From NCBI GenBank assembly GCA_945870505.1, contig CAMBSN010000012.1:1-47071 (forward strand): DNA of 47,071 bases. The letters run 5' to 3'. The stretch is from Candidatus Kuenenia stuttgartensis (GTDB lineage: Bacteria > Planctomycetota > Planctomycetia > Pirellulales > UBA1268). Below, piece by piece: positions 46,472 through 47,071 of the stretch (positions within the stretch are counted from its first letter, which is position 1; the number at the start of each line of letters is the position of its first letter). Below the pieces are notes generated by a model that made no database searches, had not been told where the DNA came from, and was given only the letters and a program-made list of their open reading frames with translations. Made by a program: the position numbers and the translations under genes.

Positions 46472-47071
46472 TCACTCGTTGCCACGGTCCCGCAGGGCTG
46501 CCGGTGCGGCCGCTGGCGGCTCCCCCCCACGCCTGATCCGCCCCTGCTCGAGCTGCGTCTTCCACCACGCGATGCCATCGTCGCGCAGGGTGTCGGGGCG
46601 ATCCGCGCGATAGGTGGAGCGATGCCGCTCGTCGGGCTGCACGATCTCGACGAGCCTGCGGATCGCAGACCGCCGTACGGCCAGGCTGCCGTCGCCGAGC
46701 GCTCCGACGAGCAGCGCATCGCCGCCGGCGGCGAGTTCGTCGTCGCTGAAGCCGCGGGCGCACGCCATCAGCGTGTCGCCCTTGCCCGGGGGTCCCGCTA
46801 CGCGAAAGGCCTCGGCGAGCGCTGCCGCGGAGTTTTCCCCGCGGGCGAGCGCCAGCGGCACCGCCATCTGCTCGAGCGTGGTCCACTGGGTCTCGTTCAA
46901 GGACAGTGGCCGCTCCGCAGCGAGCAGGGTCACGAGTTCGCGATAGTCGCCGAGTAGCGCGAGAGTCGCCGCCGCGATCATCCGGTTCTCGCTCCGCGGG
47001 TCAGTCGCCAGCCGGCGGAGCGGCCCATCGACGCCCGTCTCCGGACTGGCCGCCAGCGCGTCGGCCAGCGC
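46472..47071 (-). CDS. HEAT-like repeat protein C-terminus, truncated by window edge
   Basis: Frame open to base 47071 (ALADALAASPETGVDGPLRRLATDPRSENRM...); GALGDGSLAVRRSAIRRLVEI helical repeat. Confidence 0.55.
   Translation of the reverse strand, partial: ALADALAASPETGVDGPLRRLATDPRSENRMIAAATLALLGDYRELVTLLAAERPLSLNETQWTTLEQMAVPLALARGENSAAALAEAFRVAGPPGKGDTLMACARGFSDDELAAGGDALLVGALGDGSLAVRRSAIRRLVEIVQPDERHRSTYRADRPDTLRDDGIAWWKTQLEQGRIRRGGEPPAAAPAALRDRGNE

Overview
This 47 kb, GC-rich window looks like a planctomycete chromosome (inferred from LEPR-type leader, DUF1559-like prepilin, bacterial Topo VI A, gene density and dispersed palindromes). Most of it is ordinary core genome: glyA, lysA, dprA, prfB, infA, tex, rarA, dtd, ubiD-like, rplU, glpD, rng and an hpf-ptsN-ptsH-ptsI cluster, plus one tRNA-His. 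The best candidate for an under-described system is a tightly packed minus-strand operon at 23550-31045: PspA/IM30 (ESCRT-III superfamily), a two-module AAA+ ATPase, a ~100 aa orphan, a membrane-anchored solute-binding protein fused to an OmpA peptidoglycan-binding domain, an ABC permease, an ABC ATPase and a membrane/coiled-coil protein with a GTG start missed by the ORF track. Other items: a prfB +1 programmed frameshift (CTT TGA C), an internally deleted DUF3368 toxin next to an intact UPF0175 antitoxin, an IS91-type transposase tail remnant, a HIT-family remnant, an FG-GAP/propeller-FKBP fusion, an isolated Topo VI A subunit, and at least four families of structured intergenic repeats, including a 22-bp perfect inverted repeat enclosing two hairpins. 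All family calls come from reading the translations by eye; no database search was run.
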